From: Pseudomonadota bacterium
Lineage (GTDB): Bacteria; Pseudomonadota; Alphaproteobacteria; Rhizobiales; Rhizobiaceae
Direction: 5' to 3'
DNA: 64,000 bases
Assembly (NCBI GenBank): GCA_023457435.1
Contig: JAEWLS010000020.1
Location: 1 to 64,000 of the forward strand
The notes under the pieces were generated by a model. That model was not told the origin of the DNA. It saw nothing but the letters and a program-made list of their open reading frames with translations, and did no database searches. Shown here in pieces: positions 51,101 to 58,082 of the stretch (position 1 is the stretch's first letter; each line of letters begins with the position of its first letter). The position numbers and the translations under genes were made by a program.

Positions 51101-51433
51101 CGGCCCATCGACGGCGACGACGAGCCGTGTCGGCACGGAAACCGCGTCGTGCTCGACGAGCCAGGAAATGCCGACTGGCTTGCCGGCGACGCCGGACTGA
51201 TCGGCGCCGACCTGGAAAGCGGAGGCCAAAGCCGCCAGCGCCGCCTTGTCGGCGTCGCAGCTGTTCGCGGAAGGTCTGGCGGCCGCGACCAAGCGCGCCC
51301 TGAACGATGCCTCATCGTCGTCTTCACGCCAGCCGAGTTCCGGCGTCGACCGCTCGGCGAGCGGGTCCTGGGCGAGCGCCGGGGCGATCATGGAAACCGC
51401 GAGCGCCGACGCGCAGATGAAGTTCTTGAGCAC
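48164..51433 (-). CDS. Exported caspase-family (C14) protein with EF-hand loop
   Basis: A 1089-residue protein. Residues 1-22 are a Sec signal peptide (LKNFICASALAVSMIAPALAQ). Residues about 200-800 are beta-rich with propeller-like repeats and paired Cys segments (LDCTACPAM, CDYSISTCG). Residues about 840-1089 form a caspase p20-like domain: catalytic His929 in VFSFAGHGL and Cys978 in VFLDACHSGA. At 1045-1056 DLDRNGAIEASE is a canonical EF-hand calcium loop. It would be a periplasmic cysteine peptidase, possibly calcium-controlled. Start is GTG at 51433 with GGGGGA upstream. It is 57 bases downstream of the old-yellow-enzyme gene. Targets unknown. Confidence 0.85.
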   Translation of the reverse strand: MLKNFICASALAVSMIAPALAQDPLAERSTPELGWREDDDEASFRARLVAAARPSANSCDADKAALAALASAFQVGADQSGVAGKPVGISWLVEHDAVSVPTRLVVAVDGPVRFAGEGFYGLMPGAMAPFGLPDGQNRTRVLVALSGEGAPRDGSFGIVPLDAGSLDISVSVAALVCGEAWSQVVAAGAVPVSVSPEAVFSVDDPFSFAVPKDVIASPDGLTRVETFDGRYRLVDEASGAVLADREGSAPHYSPTGRFLVAQLGEGIELLDAVDGAVLGEGAFGDIGWENRDSFMIVGQPSLGAIVLRNPPVEQRTIAANLDCTACPAMAARLNIDLENDMALRVGGQGFAVTRLSGVSSDVIGSIDTFDEEMISEALAEMEAAAAAVGAVPLFIPEHWNFRGGPRFTAFSEEYEATGAADFDHWIERMKAAMVPAVSKPAAAPSPPQELAVSEIGQWRGAAPLARPRAVPDRLPSRLAEFGIRMAEPGRPAFRKAGPLDEDGDLRIAQRIEATVPWARGMFAKMEFGCVPEDSTEQSPKIYAFFNDAMEFRVGTRSVWLTLFSCKWTAGGAFEQNFYLFDSAAPGLRKLGTPNPQQPNGGRCDYSISTCGFDAGLFGNRLVVWSRQSQTYLVYDLGGMAVTAEHHRLVRGELMREMRYSEADGTLVQLNDDDSFVVYDAAAGTTLLEGRYVDDEIVAWSPDLRFDSTAEGANYVSLRFPGQAGAFTFQQFRNQLRKEGHVARVIGRTYAAEPLSIRVPPGLLGSLELEDGRVSGTLDVRDAVELRVYQDGLRTDTLAVSGTGKYDLDVAHVPGARWVSIVAADAVGLASRPLGRDVSSGTAARPVVHALTVGIDTYDAPELADLRFAGADAGTLRQALASIEGSAIGLGVAENLADAAATPQAILARARAIVETAKQGDTVVFSFAGHGLTAPDGRFFMATSATEPQAIERTALAWDDLAAVLVTSKARVVVFLDACHSGAAGTGLFATNDDAAEGLLDRVPSGLLVFSAAKGRQLSEEMVQVGGGVFTNAVADVIARERGVFDLDRNGAIEASELYAGVKRRVSELTEGRQVPWLARNELVGDFALF

Positions 51434-51453
51434 GAAATCGATCCCCCGCCGAC

Positions 51454-51473
51454 CGCCCGCACCGTCGCGGGCG
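51454..51473 (-). terminator. GC-rich hairpin between OYE and caspase-like genes
   Basis: CGCCCGC-N6-GCGGGCG forms a 7-bp perfect stem without a U-tract. It may reduce read-through into the caspase-like gene. Confidence 0.35.
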
Positions 51474-51490
51474 ATCTGGGCAGAAAAGCG

Positions 51491-52597
51491 TCAGGCCGAA
51501 GCCTGGCTGTCTTCCGCCAGCGGGTAGTCGAGATAGCCGCTCGCCCCAAGGTCGTACAGGTTGGAGCGATTGAGCTGATTCAACGGCAAACCATGCCGGA
51601 AGCGATGGACCAGATCGGCATTGGCAATGAACGGCCGGCCGAACGATATCATGTCGGCGTGACCGCTTCGGATGGCCGCGTTGCCACTTTCGTATGTGTG
51701 GCGGTTGTTGGCGATGTAGACGCCGCTGAAACGCGACCGGAGCTTGTCGAAATCGATACGCTGCGCGTCCGTCAGATTGCCGGTGTCACCTTCCACCACG
51801 TCGAGGAACGCGATTCCCATTTGCTCCAGCCCCTCAACCACGCAGCAGAAAAGCTTCTCCGGATCTGAGTCGACGATCTCGTAGAGCGTGGGGTTGGTCG
51901 GCGAGATGCGAACGCCGACGCGGTCGCGTCCCCAGACGCCCACCACGGCCTCCACCACCTCGAGCAGGAACCGGCGGCGGTTCTCCATGGAGCCGCCATA
52001 GGCATCAGTGCGCTTGTTGGTGGAATCGCGCAGGAACTGGTCCAGCAGGTATCCGTTGCCGGAGTGCACCTCGACAAGGTCGAAGCCTGCCTGCCTCGCG
52101 AAGGTCGCAGCGCGCCGATACTCTTCGACAATGCTTGGGATCTCTTCGATCTTCAGTTCGCGCGGCGTGAAAACGAGCGGGAGTCGCCCTTCGGGCGTGC
52201 GGATCGTGCCCTTTGCGGGGATTGCGGACGGACCGAACGGCACTTCTCCGCGCGGGTGCATGCTTGGGTGGAGGTTGTGGCCGCAATGGAAGAGCTGGAG
52301 CACCATGTGCCCGCCCTTGGCGTGAACCGCGTCGGTGACACGCTTCCAGCCGGCGGCATGCTCCGCGTTGAAAATGTACGGACAGTAGACGAGGCCGGCG
52401 CCTTCGGCGGAGATCGCGGTGGATTCGGCGAAGACCAAGCCGGCTTCGGCTCGCGACGAATAATACTCTACGTTGAGATCGTTCGGGACACCGCCGGGCG
52501 AGCGCGCCCGAGTCATCGGCGACATGACGATGCGGTTCTTGAGCTGCAGCGGCCCGACCTTGATCGGCCTGAACAGTTCGACGTTTTCGGCCGACAT
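51491..52597 (-). CDS. Old-yellow-enzyme-family NADH:flavin oxidoreductase (ene-reductase)
   Basis: A 368-residue FMN enzyme with the OYE TIM barrel: LQLKNRIVMSPMTRARS, FHCGHNLHPSMHPRG, FDLVEVHSGNGYLLDQFLRD, TDAYGGSMENRRRFLLEV and MISFGRPFIANADLV. Such enzymes reduce activated C=C bonds of enones, nitroesters and similar compounds. GGAGG precedes the ATG at 52597. It is 13 bases downstream of the SnoaL-like gene and probably in the same operon, divergent from a TRAP importer whose substrate may be related. Confidence 0.92.
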   Translation of the reverse strand: MSAENVELFRPIKVGPLQLKNRIVMSPMTRARSPGGVPNDLNVEYYSSRAEAGLVFAESTAISAEGAGLVYCPYIFNAEHAAGWKRVTDAVHAKGGHMVLQLFHCGHNLHPSMHPRGEVPFGPSAIPAKGTIRTPEGRLPLVFTPRELKIEEIPSIVEEYRRAATFARQAGFDLVEVHSGNGYLLDQFLRDSTNKRTDAYGGSMENRRRFLLEVVEAVVGVWGRDRVGVRISPTNPTLYEIVDSDPEKLFCCVVEGLEQMGIAFLDVVEGDTGNLTDAQRIDFDKLRSRFSGVYIANNRHTYESGNAAIRSGHADMISFGRPFIANADLVHRFRHGLPLNQLNRSNLYDLGASGYLDYPLAEDSQASA

Positions 52598-52610
52598 CGG
52601 CGCCTCCGCC

Positions 52611-53138
52611 TTAGCGCTTCGCCGCTGCCCGCTGGAGCGGGCGCGCATAGGAGGGGTCAGCCTTGTCCCAGGAACCTGCGGGATAACCGTTCGGCGTGGC
52701 GAAGATCGTCGCGTCCGCCTCGGCACGCCAGTCGATGTAGAGCTTGCGCAGCTTGATCTTCCACTCGCCGTTTTCCTTCGTGAGCTGATCGATGTAGCGG
52801 CCGCCCCCGATAATCACGGTCTTCTCGTTGCGGCGGCGCAGCGCATAGAAGCAGTACGACTCGGCGTGCGCCGTATCGCCGTCGATCTCGCAATTGTGCG
52901 TCGTGATGTTGTGGGTGTGCGAGAGCGTGTGCTCGGCATGAAAGTCGTTGGCCCACTTGGTGAACTCCACCGGGCCGCCCTCGAACGGGCCGTGCTCGTC
53001 GAACCCGTCGGCGTGATAGACGCTCATGATGATGTCTTCGTCATGCCGGTCGATGCCGCGTGCGTAGCGGTTGACGCAATCGAGAATCGCCTGCCGGTCG
53101 AGCAGGTACTGGACTTCCGGGATCGATGAGCTGAGCAT
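52611..53138 (-). CDS. SnoaL/NTF2-like protein (small-ring hydroxylase subunit or dehydratase-like fold)
   Basis: A 175-residue protein with the NTF2-like cone fold: EVQYLLDRQAILDCVNRYARGIDRHDEDII, SVYHADGFDEHGP, HTHNITTHNCEIDGDTAHAESY and GGGRYIDQLTKENGEWKI. The D-R-H-D and H-x-H-N residues line the pocket in relatives. GGAGG lies 6 bases before the ATG at 53138. It precedes the OYE gene on the same strand. Function in a degradative pathway is inferred from context. Confidence 0.8.
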   Translation of the reverse strand: MLSSSIPEVQYLLDRQAILDCVNRYARGIDRHDEDIIMSVYHADGFDEHGPFEGGPVEFTKWANDFHAEHTLSHTHNITTHNCEIDGDTAHAESYCFYALRRRNEKTVIIGGGRYIDQLTKENGEWKIKLRKLYIDWRAEADATIFATPNGYPAGSWDKADPSYARPLQRAAAKR

Positions 53139-53175
53139 AGGTTCCTCCGCAGCGGCACCGCTCAAGGTGCCTCTA

Positions 53176-53191
53176 TGTATGGCCTATAACA
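53176..53191. promoter_or_regulatory. Secondary half-operator near the SnoaL-like gene
   Basis: TGTAT-GGCCT-ATAACA resembles the TRAP-promoter repeat at 53299-53321 (TGTTATG...CATAACA) with shorter arms. It lies 38 bases upstream of the leftward SnoaL-like gene, so one regulator could control both directions. Confidence 0.35.
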
Positions 53192-53264
53192 TTTATGCCG
53201 ACGCAACAACCTGGTGACGTTGCGAAATGCGTCTCCCTCCGGGGCGCCGAGGGTTCGGCGGCCC

Positions 53265-53293
53265 TTGCGTCACCGCCTTTCCGAGACTAGGAT
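53265..53293 (+). promoter_or_regulatory. Promoter of the second TRAP operon
   Basis: TTGCGT (53265-53270), 17 bases, then TAGGAT (53288-53293). The start would be at about 53300, on the inverted repeat that follows. Confidence 0.5.
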
Positions 53294-53298
53294 CGATT

Positions 53299-53321
53299 TT
53301 GTTATGAAGGAGACATAACAA
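53299..53321. promoter_or_regulatory. 23-bp inverted repeat, candidate MarR operator
   Basis: TTGTTATG-AAGGAGA-CATAACAA has perfect 8-bp arms. It covers the predicted transcription start of the TRAP operon, 20 bases before the start codon. The MarR regulator encoded at the end of this operon is the likely binder. Confidence 0.6.
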
Positions 53322-53340
53322 TCATCCGGGAGGAAATTCG

Positions 53341-54342
53341 ATGGTTCGTTTGAAGGCTCTGACGCTGGCCGTTTCGGCCGCGATGGCGCTCACGATCGGC
53401 TCGGCCGTGGCGCAGGAAGACTGGAAGCTCGCATCGGCGAAACGTGCGCCGGATGTCGGGGCGCAGTTCGATCAGGAATTCGCCGACGCGGTGGTCAACA
53501 ATTCGGGCGGCGCGGGGAAGATCGAAATCCAGTTCGTCGGCAACGAGCAGGAAATGGTCCAGCAAGTGCTGCGCGGACGCCTGCAATTCGGCGTGACCTC
53601 ACCGCTCGGCCTGGCCGCCGCCATCCCAGAGATGGCCGTATTCAACACGCCTTACCTGTGGCTGTCGCGCGCCGAGCGCGACTACGTATACACCAACCAC
53701 CTCGTCGAGCCCCTCAAGAAGATGTTCGAGGACAAGGGGCTGGTGCTGCTGTCGATACAGGACGCCGGCTACAGTGGCGTGTTCTGCAAGATGGACTGCT
53801 CGGACCCGGCGTCGCTCAAGGGCCAGAAGACCCGCGTGTCGCCGAGCGCGGCCAGCAAGATGTTCTACGAGTCGCTTGGCGCGATTCCCCTGCAGCTGCC
53901 TCTTGCCGACGTCTGGCCCGCTCTCGAGCAGAACCTCGTCGTCGCCGGCGACCTGCCGCTGGGCTTTTTCTCGACGACGCCAGGCGCTGCTACCGCGAAG
54001 CACTTCGTCATCACCCAGCACACGCACAGCTCATGGCTGTACTTCGCCAACAAGGGCGTGTGGGACTCGCTGAAGCCTGATGCACAAAAAGCGATCGTCG
54101 CTGCGATGCCGGCGCCACTGGTTACAAGCGATCGTCTCGAGGCGTTCCAGGATGAAGCCGGCAAGACCTACACCAGCAAGGGCGGCACTGTGTATCGCCT
54201 GACGGACGAGCAGCGGGCCGGCTGGGCAGCGCTGGTCTCCCCAAATATCCCAACCTTCGTCGGCACGCTCAGCCCTGGCTCACAGGAGCTCTTCAAGATC
54301 ATCGAGAAGGGCAAGCAAGAGTTCGCTGCGAAGAAGAGCTGA
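53341..54342 (+). CDS. TRAP transporter solute-binding protein (DctP-type)
   Basis: A 333-residue periplasmic protein with a Sec signal peptide (RLKALTLAVSAAMALTIGSAVA). The DctP fold shows in FNTPYLWLSRAERDYVYTNH, LKGQKTRVSPSAASKMFYES and a pair of cysteines in CKMDC. The usual carboxylate-binding Arg is in KTRVSPS. It is the first gene of a P-Q-M TRAP set and differs clearly from the one at 35114. Ligand unknown. GGGAGG precedes the ATG. Confidence 0.88.
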   Translation: MVRLKALTLAVSAAMALTIGSAVAQEDWKLASAKRAPDVGAQFDQEFADAVVNNSGGAGKIEIQFVGNEQEMVQQVLRGRLQFGVTSPLGLAAAIPEMAVFNTPYLWLSRAERDYVYTNHLVEPLKKMFEDKGLVLLSIQDAGYSGVFCKMDCSDPASLKGQKTRVSPSAASKMFYESLGAIPLQLPLADVWPALEQNLVVAGDLPLGFFSTTPGAATAKHFVITQHTHSSWLYFANKGVWDSLKPDAQKAIVAAMPAPLVTSDRLEAFQDEAGKTYTSKGGTVYRLTDEQRAGWAALVSPNIPTFVGTLSPGSQELFKIIEKGKQEFAAKKS

Positions 54343-54355
54343 TCGGCTTTTTATC

Positions 54356-54376
54356 CCTCGCCGCCATGCGGCGGGG
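54356..54376 (+). terminator. Hairpin between TRAP binding-protein and permease genes
   Basis: CGCCGC-CAT-GCGGCG (54359-54373) extends to CCCT...GGGG on each side, and a second CCCCGCCGTGGGG structure follows. In the 98-base gap it could protect the upstream message and reduce permease expression relative to the binding protein. Confidence 0.45.
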
Positions 54377-54440
54377 GACTACCTCCCCGCCGTGGGGATC
54401 GGCGTGCAGGTATCTTCACGACATGCCTGGCTGGTGAACC

Positions 54441-54980
54441 ATGAACGAGCACGCTTCGGCCGAGCAGCGGAGCAGCGCATCTCGCGCGCTCGGCACCGCG
54501 TTCGACTGGCTTACCCGCGCCGAATGCTTCTTCGCGGTGGTATGCCTTTGCACTTCCGCCGGCGCACTTGTCGCCGATATCGTATCGCGCGAGTTGTTTA
54601 GCACCGGGCTGTTCGGGTCGCTCCGCGTCGCGGTGTACGCGACAGCGCTCGCCGCATTGTCCGGTTTCGCCATTTGCGTCGCTACCGGCACTCACCTTCG
54701 CGTCACGGTGCTCGACAATGTCGTTCCGCCCAAGCTGCGCCCGGCGGTGCAGCGCGCCGGCAACGCCGTGTCCTTCGCCATCTGCATGTTCTTCGCCTAC
54801 TGGTCGCTCTTCTACGTTCGCCAGACGTATGGAATCGGCGAAACCGACCCGTCTTTGCAAATTCAGGTCTGGCCCATGCAAAGCATCCTCATCTGGATGT
54901 TCGTGTCGGGCGGCATCCGTTACCTCGCTTACGCGGTGTTCCCCGAGCTCGAACCGCGCGAAGCGGAGCTGGCCCAATGA
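54441..54980 (+). CDS. TRAP transporter small permease (DctQ-type)
   Basis: A 179-residue membrane protein with four predicted helices, including AECFFAVVCLCTSAGALVADI and SFAICMFFAYWSLFYV. It pairs with the large permease, whose start overlaps its stop by 4 bases. The ATG at 54441 has GGTGA upstream. Confidence 0.83.
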   Translation: MNEHASAEQRSSASRALGTAFDWLTRAECFFAVVCLCTSAGALVADIVSRELFSTGLFGSLRVAVYATALAALSGFAICVATGTHLRVTVLDNVVPPKLRPAVQRAGNAVSFAICMFFAYWSLFYVRQTYGIGETDPSLQIQVWPMQSILIWMFVSGGIRYLAYAVFPELEPREAELAQ

Positions 54981-56239
54981 GCTTCGCGCTTGTCCCGATC
55001 TTTGTGCTGCTGACGTTCCTCCGGCAGAACATCATTCTGACGCTCGCTGTACTGGTCGGACTGATCCACATGTACGTGGCCTCGCACAGTTCGATCGAAT
55101 ATCTGATCCAGGATTTGTGGTTCACGCTCGACCGCGAATTGCTGCTGTCCATCCCGATGTTCATCTTCGCCGGCGTGATCATGTCACGCGGCTCGATCGC
55201 GGCGCGGCTAGTACGTATCATGACCGCACTGACCGGACCTCTGCCAGGCGGCCTGGGCATAGCGTCGATCCTAGCGATGGGCGCCTTCTCGTCGATCTCC
55301 GGCTCAGCCATCGTGACCATGATGGCGGTTGGCGCGCTAATGTATCCGGCGATGATCAAGGCGGGCTACGGCGTTCACTATTCGCTCGGCGTGCTCGCCT
55401 CCTGCGGCACACTCGGCGTGATCATCCCGCCCAGTCTGCTTATGATCCTCTACGGGATATCCACGGACGTTTCCGTGACGGACATGTTCAAGGCCGGCTG
55501 GGGCCCCGGTTTGCTCATGATCCTTCTTATGTCGGGATACACGCTCTACGTGAACCGACATCTGCCGACCGAGCGCTTCAACCCGCGTGAATTGTGGTTG
55601 GCGCTGCGTGATGGCATCTCCGCCATCATGATGCCGGTAATCCTGCTCGGCGGCATCTACTCGGGCTACTTCACTGTCACCGAGGCGGCGGCAGTGTCTC
55701 TGGCCTACGCCCTCATCGTCGAAATGCTGATCCACCGCGAGCTCACCGTGAAGGAGGTGTACGGGATCGGCGTCGAGACCATCAAGCTGCTCGGCAGTCT
55801 GATGCCGTTGGTGGCGATCGCCGGCAGCCTGAATGTCATCCTAGACTATGAGGGCGTCCCCCAGGCACTTGTCCGATTCTTCCAAGTGTATCTCGACAAT
55901 TCCTGGGAGATGCTGATCGCGGTCAATCTGCTGCTGCTGCTCGCCGGAGCGCTGATGGACGAAGGCTCGGCCATCATCATCCTGTCGCCGCTTCTGGCGC
56001 CGATCGGCGCTTCCTATGGCTACGACCCAGTGCACTTCGCGATCATCGTGATCGTCAATCTGCAGATGGGCTACGTAGTGCCGCCCGTAGCGATCAACCT
56101 CATCATAGCTGCAACCGTCTTTAAGCAGAGTTTTCTTACCGCATCTCGTGCAGTTGTACCGTTCATTTCAATCATGCTGCTGGTGCTGCTACTGGTTATC
56201 ATTTTTCCACAGCTCTCGCTATTCTACGCGGGCCGCTAG
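54977..56239 (+). CDS. TRAP transporter large permease (DctM-type)
   Basis: A 420-residue membrane protein with about 12 helices. Recognisable parts are ELLLSIPMFIFAGVIMSRGS, GAFSSISGSAIVTMMAVGAL and GTLGVIIPPSLLMILYGIST, and the C-terminal half repeats the pattern with GALMDEGSAIIILSPLLAPI. Start ATG 54977 overlaps the DctQ stop. The gene for the MarR regulator follows 52 bases later. Confidence 0.92.
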   Translation: MSFALVPIFVLLTFLRQNIILTLAVLVGLIHMYVASHSSIEYLIQDLWFTLDRELLLSIPMFIFAGVIMSRGSIAARLVRIMTALTGPLPGGLGIASILAMGAFSSISGSAIVTMMAVGALMYPAMIKAGYGVHYSLGVLASCGTLGVIIPPSLLMILYGISTDVSVTDMFKAGWGPGLLMILLMSGYTLYVNRHLPTERFNPRELWLALRDGISAIMMPVILLGGIYSGYFTVTEAAAVSLAYALIVEMLIHRELTVKEVYGIGVETIKLLGSLMPLVAIAGSLNVILDYEGVPQALVRFFQVYLDNSWEMLIAVNLLLLLAGALMDEGSAIIILSPLLAPIGASYGYDPVHFAIIVIVNLQMGYVVPPVAINLIIAATVFKQSFLTASRAVVPFISIMLLVLLLVIIFPQLSLFYAGR

Positions 56240-56291
56240 AGCCACATGTAACAAGCTGCTACCTGCGTAGACGAGCGGAGATGATGTCTTG

Positions 56292-56876
56292 ATGCCGAGT
56301 GCCCGACGAATACCCAGTTCTGGAGCTGAGCACGCACCGAGTGACCGTGCCGCAGCCAGCAGGCGCGCACGGACCTTGAAATTGGCGCGAGACGGGGGCG
56401 CGCCGGCAGCACCTGCGCCCACCGCCAACCCGCTCGACCACGTCATCGGCTACAAGCTGCGCCGCGCGCAGCTTCTGACCTTTCAGGAGTTCATCGAGTT
56501 CTTCGCGCGGGTGAAGCTGAGGCCTGCGGAGTTCGCGCTGATCTCCGTGCTGGAAAGGTGCCCCGGCCTCAGCCAAACCGACGCCGCCAGCATGCTGGGC
56601 GTGAAACGCGCGAACTTCGTCTCCCTGCTGGATTCCCTAGAGCGCCGCGAGATCGCAGTGCGCTGCCCGGTACAGGGAGATCGCCGCTCGCGAGCGCTGC
56701 ATCTAACGGACAAAGGTCTAAAGCTTGCCGCCAAGGCGGCGCGCATAGCGGCCGCGTATGACGACATGCTGATCAATCGCCTCGGCGGAATCGAGGAGCG
56801 TGACCTGTTCCTCGATATGCTGGACCGCCTGACCGGCAAGGCGGCGCCGAAGAACGGCGCCGCGCCCGGCGGCTGA
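56292..56876 (+). CDS. MarR-family transcriptional regulator
   Basis: A 194-residue protein. After a disordered Ala/Pro/Arg-rich N-terminal 45 residues, the MarR winged helix runs through LTFQEFIEFFARVKLRPAEF, LERCPGLSQTDAASMLGVKRANFVSLLD in order and the wing QGDRRSRALHLTDKG with its Asp-Arg pair. It lies at the end of the TRAP operon and probably binds the inverted repeat at 53299-53321, with release by an imported aromatic or unsaturated acid. GGAG lies about 11 bases before the ATG. Confidence 0.85.
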   Translation: MPSARRIPSSGAEHAPSDRAAASRRARTLKLARDGGAPAAPAPTANPLDHVIGYKLRRAQLLTFQEFIEFFARVKLRPAEFALISVLERCPGLSQTDAASMLGVKRANFVSLLDSLERREIAVRCPVQGDRRSRALHLTDKGLKLAAKAARIAAAYDDMLINRLGGIEERDLFLDMLDRLTGKAAPKNGAAPGG

Positions 56877-56884
56877 CTGGCTTG

Positions 56885-57928
56885 CTACCTGCCCTCAATC
56901 TCGCGGCGGACGATCGCGGCCCCGTCTGCCATGGCCTTCATCTTGCCGAAAGCCGTGTCGCGCGGGAGGTACTTCAACCCGCAGTCGGGCGCGATCACCA
57001 GCTTCTCTGGCGCCACGTAGGGTAGCGCGCGGCGGATGCGCTCCGCGACCTTCTCCGGCGTTTCGACCCACGGATCCGAGAGGTCGAGCACGCCTAGGAT
57101 GATCGTCTTGCCGCGCAGCTTTTCCAGCACCGAGCAGTCGAGCTTCGACTGGGCAGTCTCGATCGAGACTGCCTTGACCGGCGAGGCAGCGAACTCCGGC
57201 AGGAACGAATAGCCCTCGGGACGTTCGTGAATGATGGCGGCGTAGCCGAAGCAGATGTGCGCCGCGGTCTCTCCGGTGACGCCTTCCAGCGCACGGTTCA
57301 GAGCCTTGAGGCCATACTCGCGCGCCTTTTGCGGCCTCGCCTGCATGTAGGGCTCGTCGATCTGGACGAAGTCGGCACCGGCGGCGAACAGGTCCTTGAT
57401 CTCTTCGTTGACGGCGGCGGCGTAGTCGAGGGCAAGTTCCTCCTCGGACTTGTAGAAGTCGTTCTGCGCCTGCTGTGCCATCGTGAACGGGCCAGGCACG
57501 GTGATCTTGATCTTGTGGTCGGTGTTGGCGCGCAGGAATTGCACGTCGCGCACCTCGACGGCGTGACGGCGCTTGATCTTGCCGACGACGCGCGGAACGG
57601 GATTGGGATGGCCCGATCGATCGAGCGCGCTTCCCGGATTGTCGATGTCGACGCCGTCGAGCGCGGTGGCGAAGCGGTTCGAGTAGCTTTCGCGGCGCAT
57701 CTCGCCGTCAGTGATTATGTCGAGGCCGGCGCGCTCCTGAGCCCGGATCGCCATGATGGTGGCATCGTCCTGCGCCTCCTCCAGGAACTCGGGCGCGGGG
57801 CGCCAGAGTTCGCGGGCGCGCACGCGCGGCGGAAATCGGCCGGCGAGCTTCTTGCGATCGATCAGCCACTCGGGCTGGGCGTATGAGCCGACCAGCGAGG
57901 TCGGCAGCAGCGGCAGTTCAAGCGACAT
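56885..57928 (-). CDS. MetE C-terminal-like (cobalamin-independent methyltransferase family) protein
   Basis: A 347-residue TIM-barrel protein equal to the C-terminal half of MetE. The zinc ligands can be placed as His and Cys in AAHICFGYA, Glu in VSIETAQ, and Cys in APDCGLKYLPR. ITDGEMRRESY and FVQIDEPYMQ are the conserved barrel segments. Without the N-terminal folate domain it is not a classical methionine synthase; relatives act as short methyltransferases or demethylases for methylated substrates. GGGAGG precedes the ATG. It lies convergent with marR. Confidence 0.82.
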   Translation of the reverse strand: MSLELPLLPTSLVGSYAQPEWLIDRKKLAGRFPPRVRARELWRPAPEFLEEAQDDATIMAIRAQERAGLDIITDGEMRRESYSNRFATALDGVDIDNPGSALDRSGHPNPVPRVVGKIKRRHAVEVRDVQFLRANTDHKIKITVPGPFTMAQQAQNDFYKSEEELALDYAAAVNEEIKDLFAAGADFVQIDEPYMQARPQKAREYGLKALNRALEGVTGETAAHICFGYAAIIHERPEGYSFLPEFAASPVKAVSIETAQSKLDCSVLEKLRGKTIILGVLDLSDPWVETPEKVAERIRRALPYVAPEKLVIAPDCGLKYLPRDTAFGKMKAMADGAAIVRREIEGR

Positions 57929-58035
57929 CGTTCCTCCCTTGCGCTCGTAAGCGTCGCGGGAGCGTCGAGGAAAAGCGAGACCGCGTCAACCGGCTTCCGC
58001 CTTGCGACGAAACGTTCGGCATGCGGAAACACGAA

Positions 58036-58061
58036 AGGCCGGGACGTTTCCGCCCCGGCCT
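58036..58061 (-). terminator. Terminator after the family-5 binding-protein gene
   Basis: AGGCCGGG (58036-58043) and CCCGGCCT (58054-58061) form an 8-bp stem with a 10-base loop. On the minus strand TTTCGTGTTT follows. It ends 22 bases beyond the stop codon. Confidence 0.65.
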
Positions 58062-58082
58062 CTGCTTCATTACACCCGGCTC

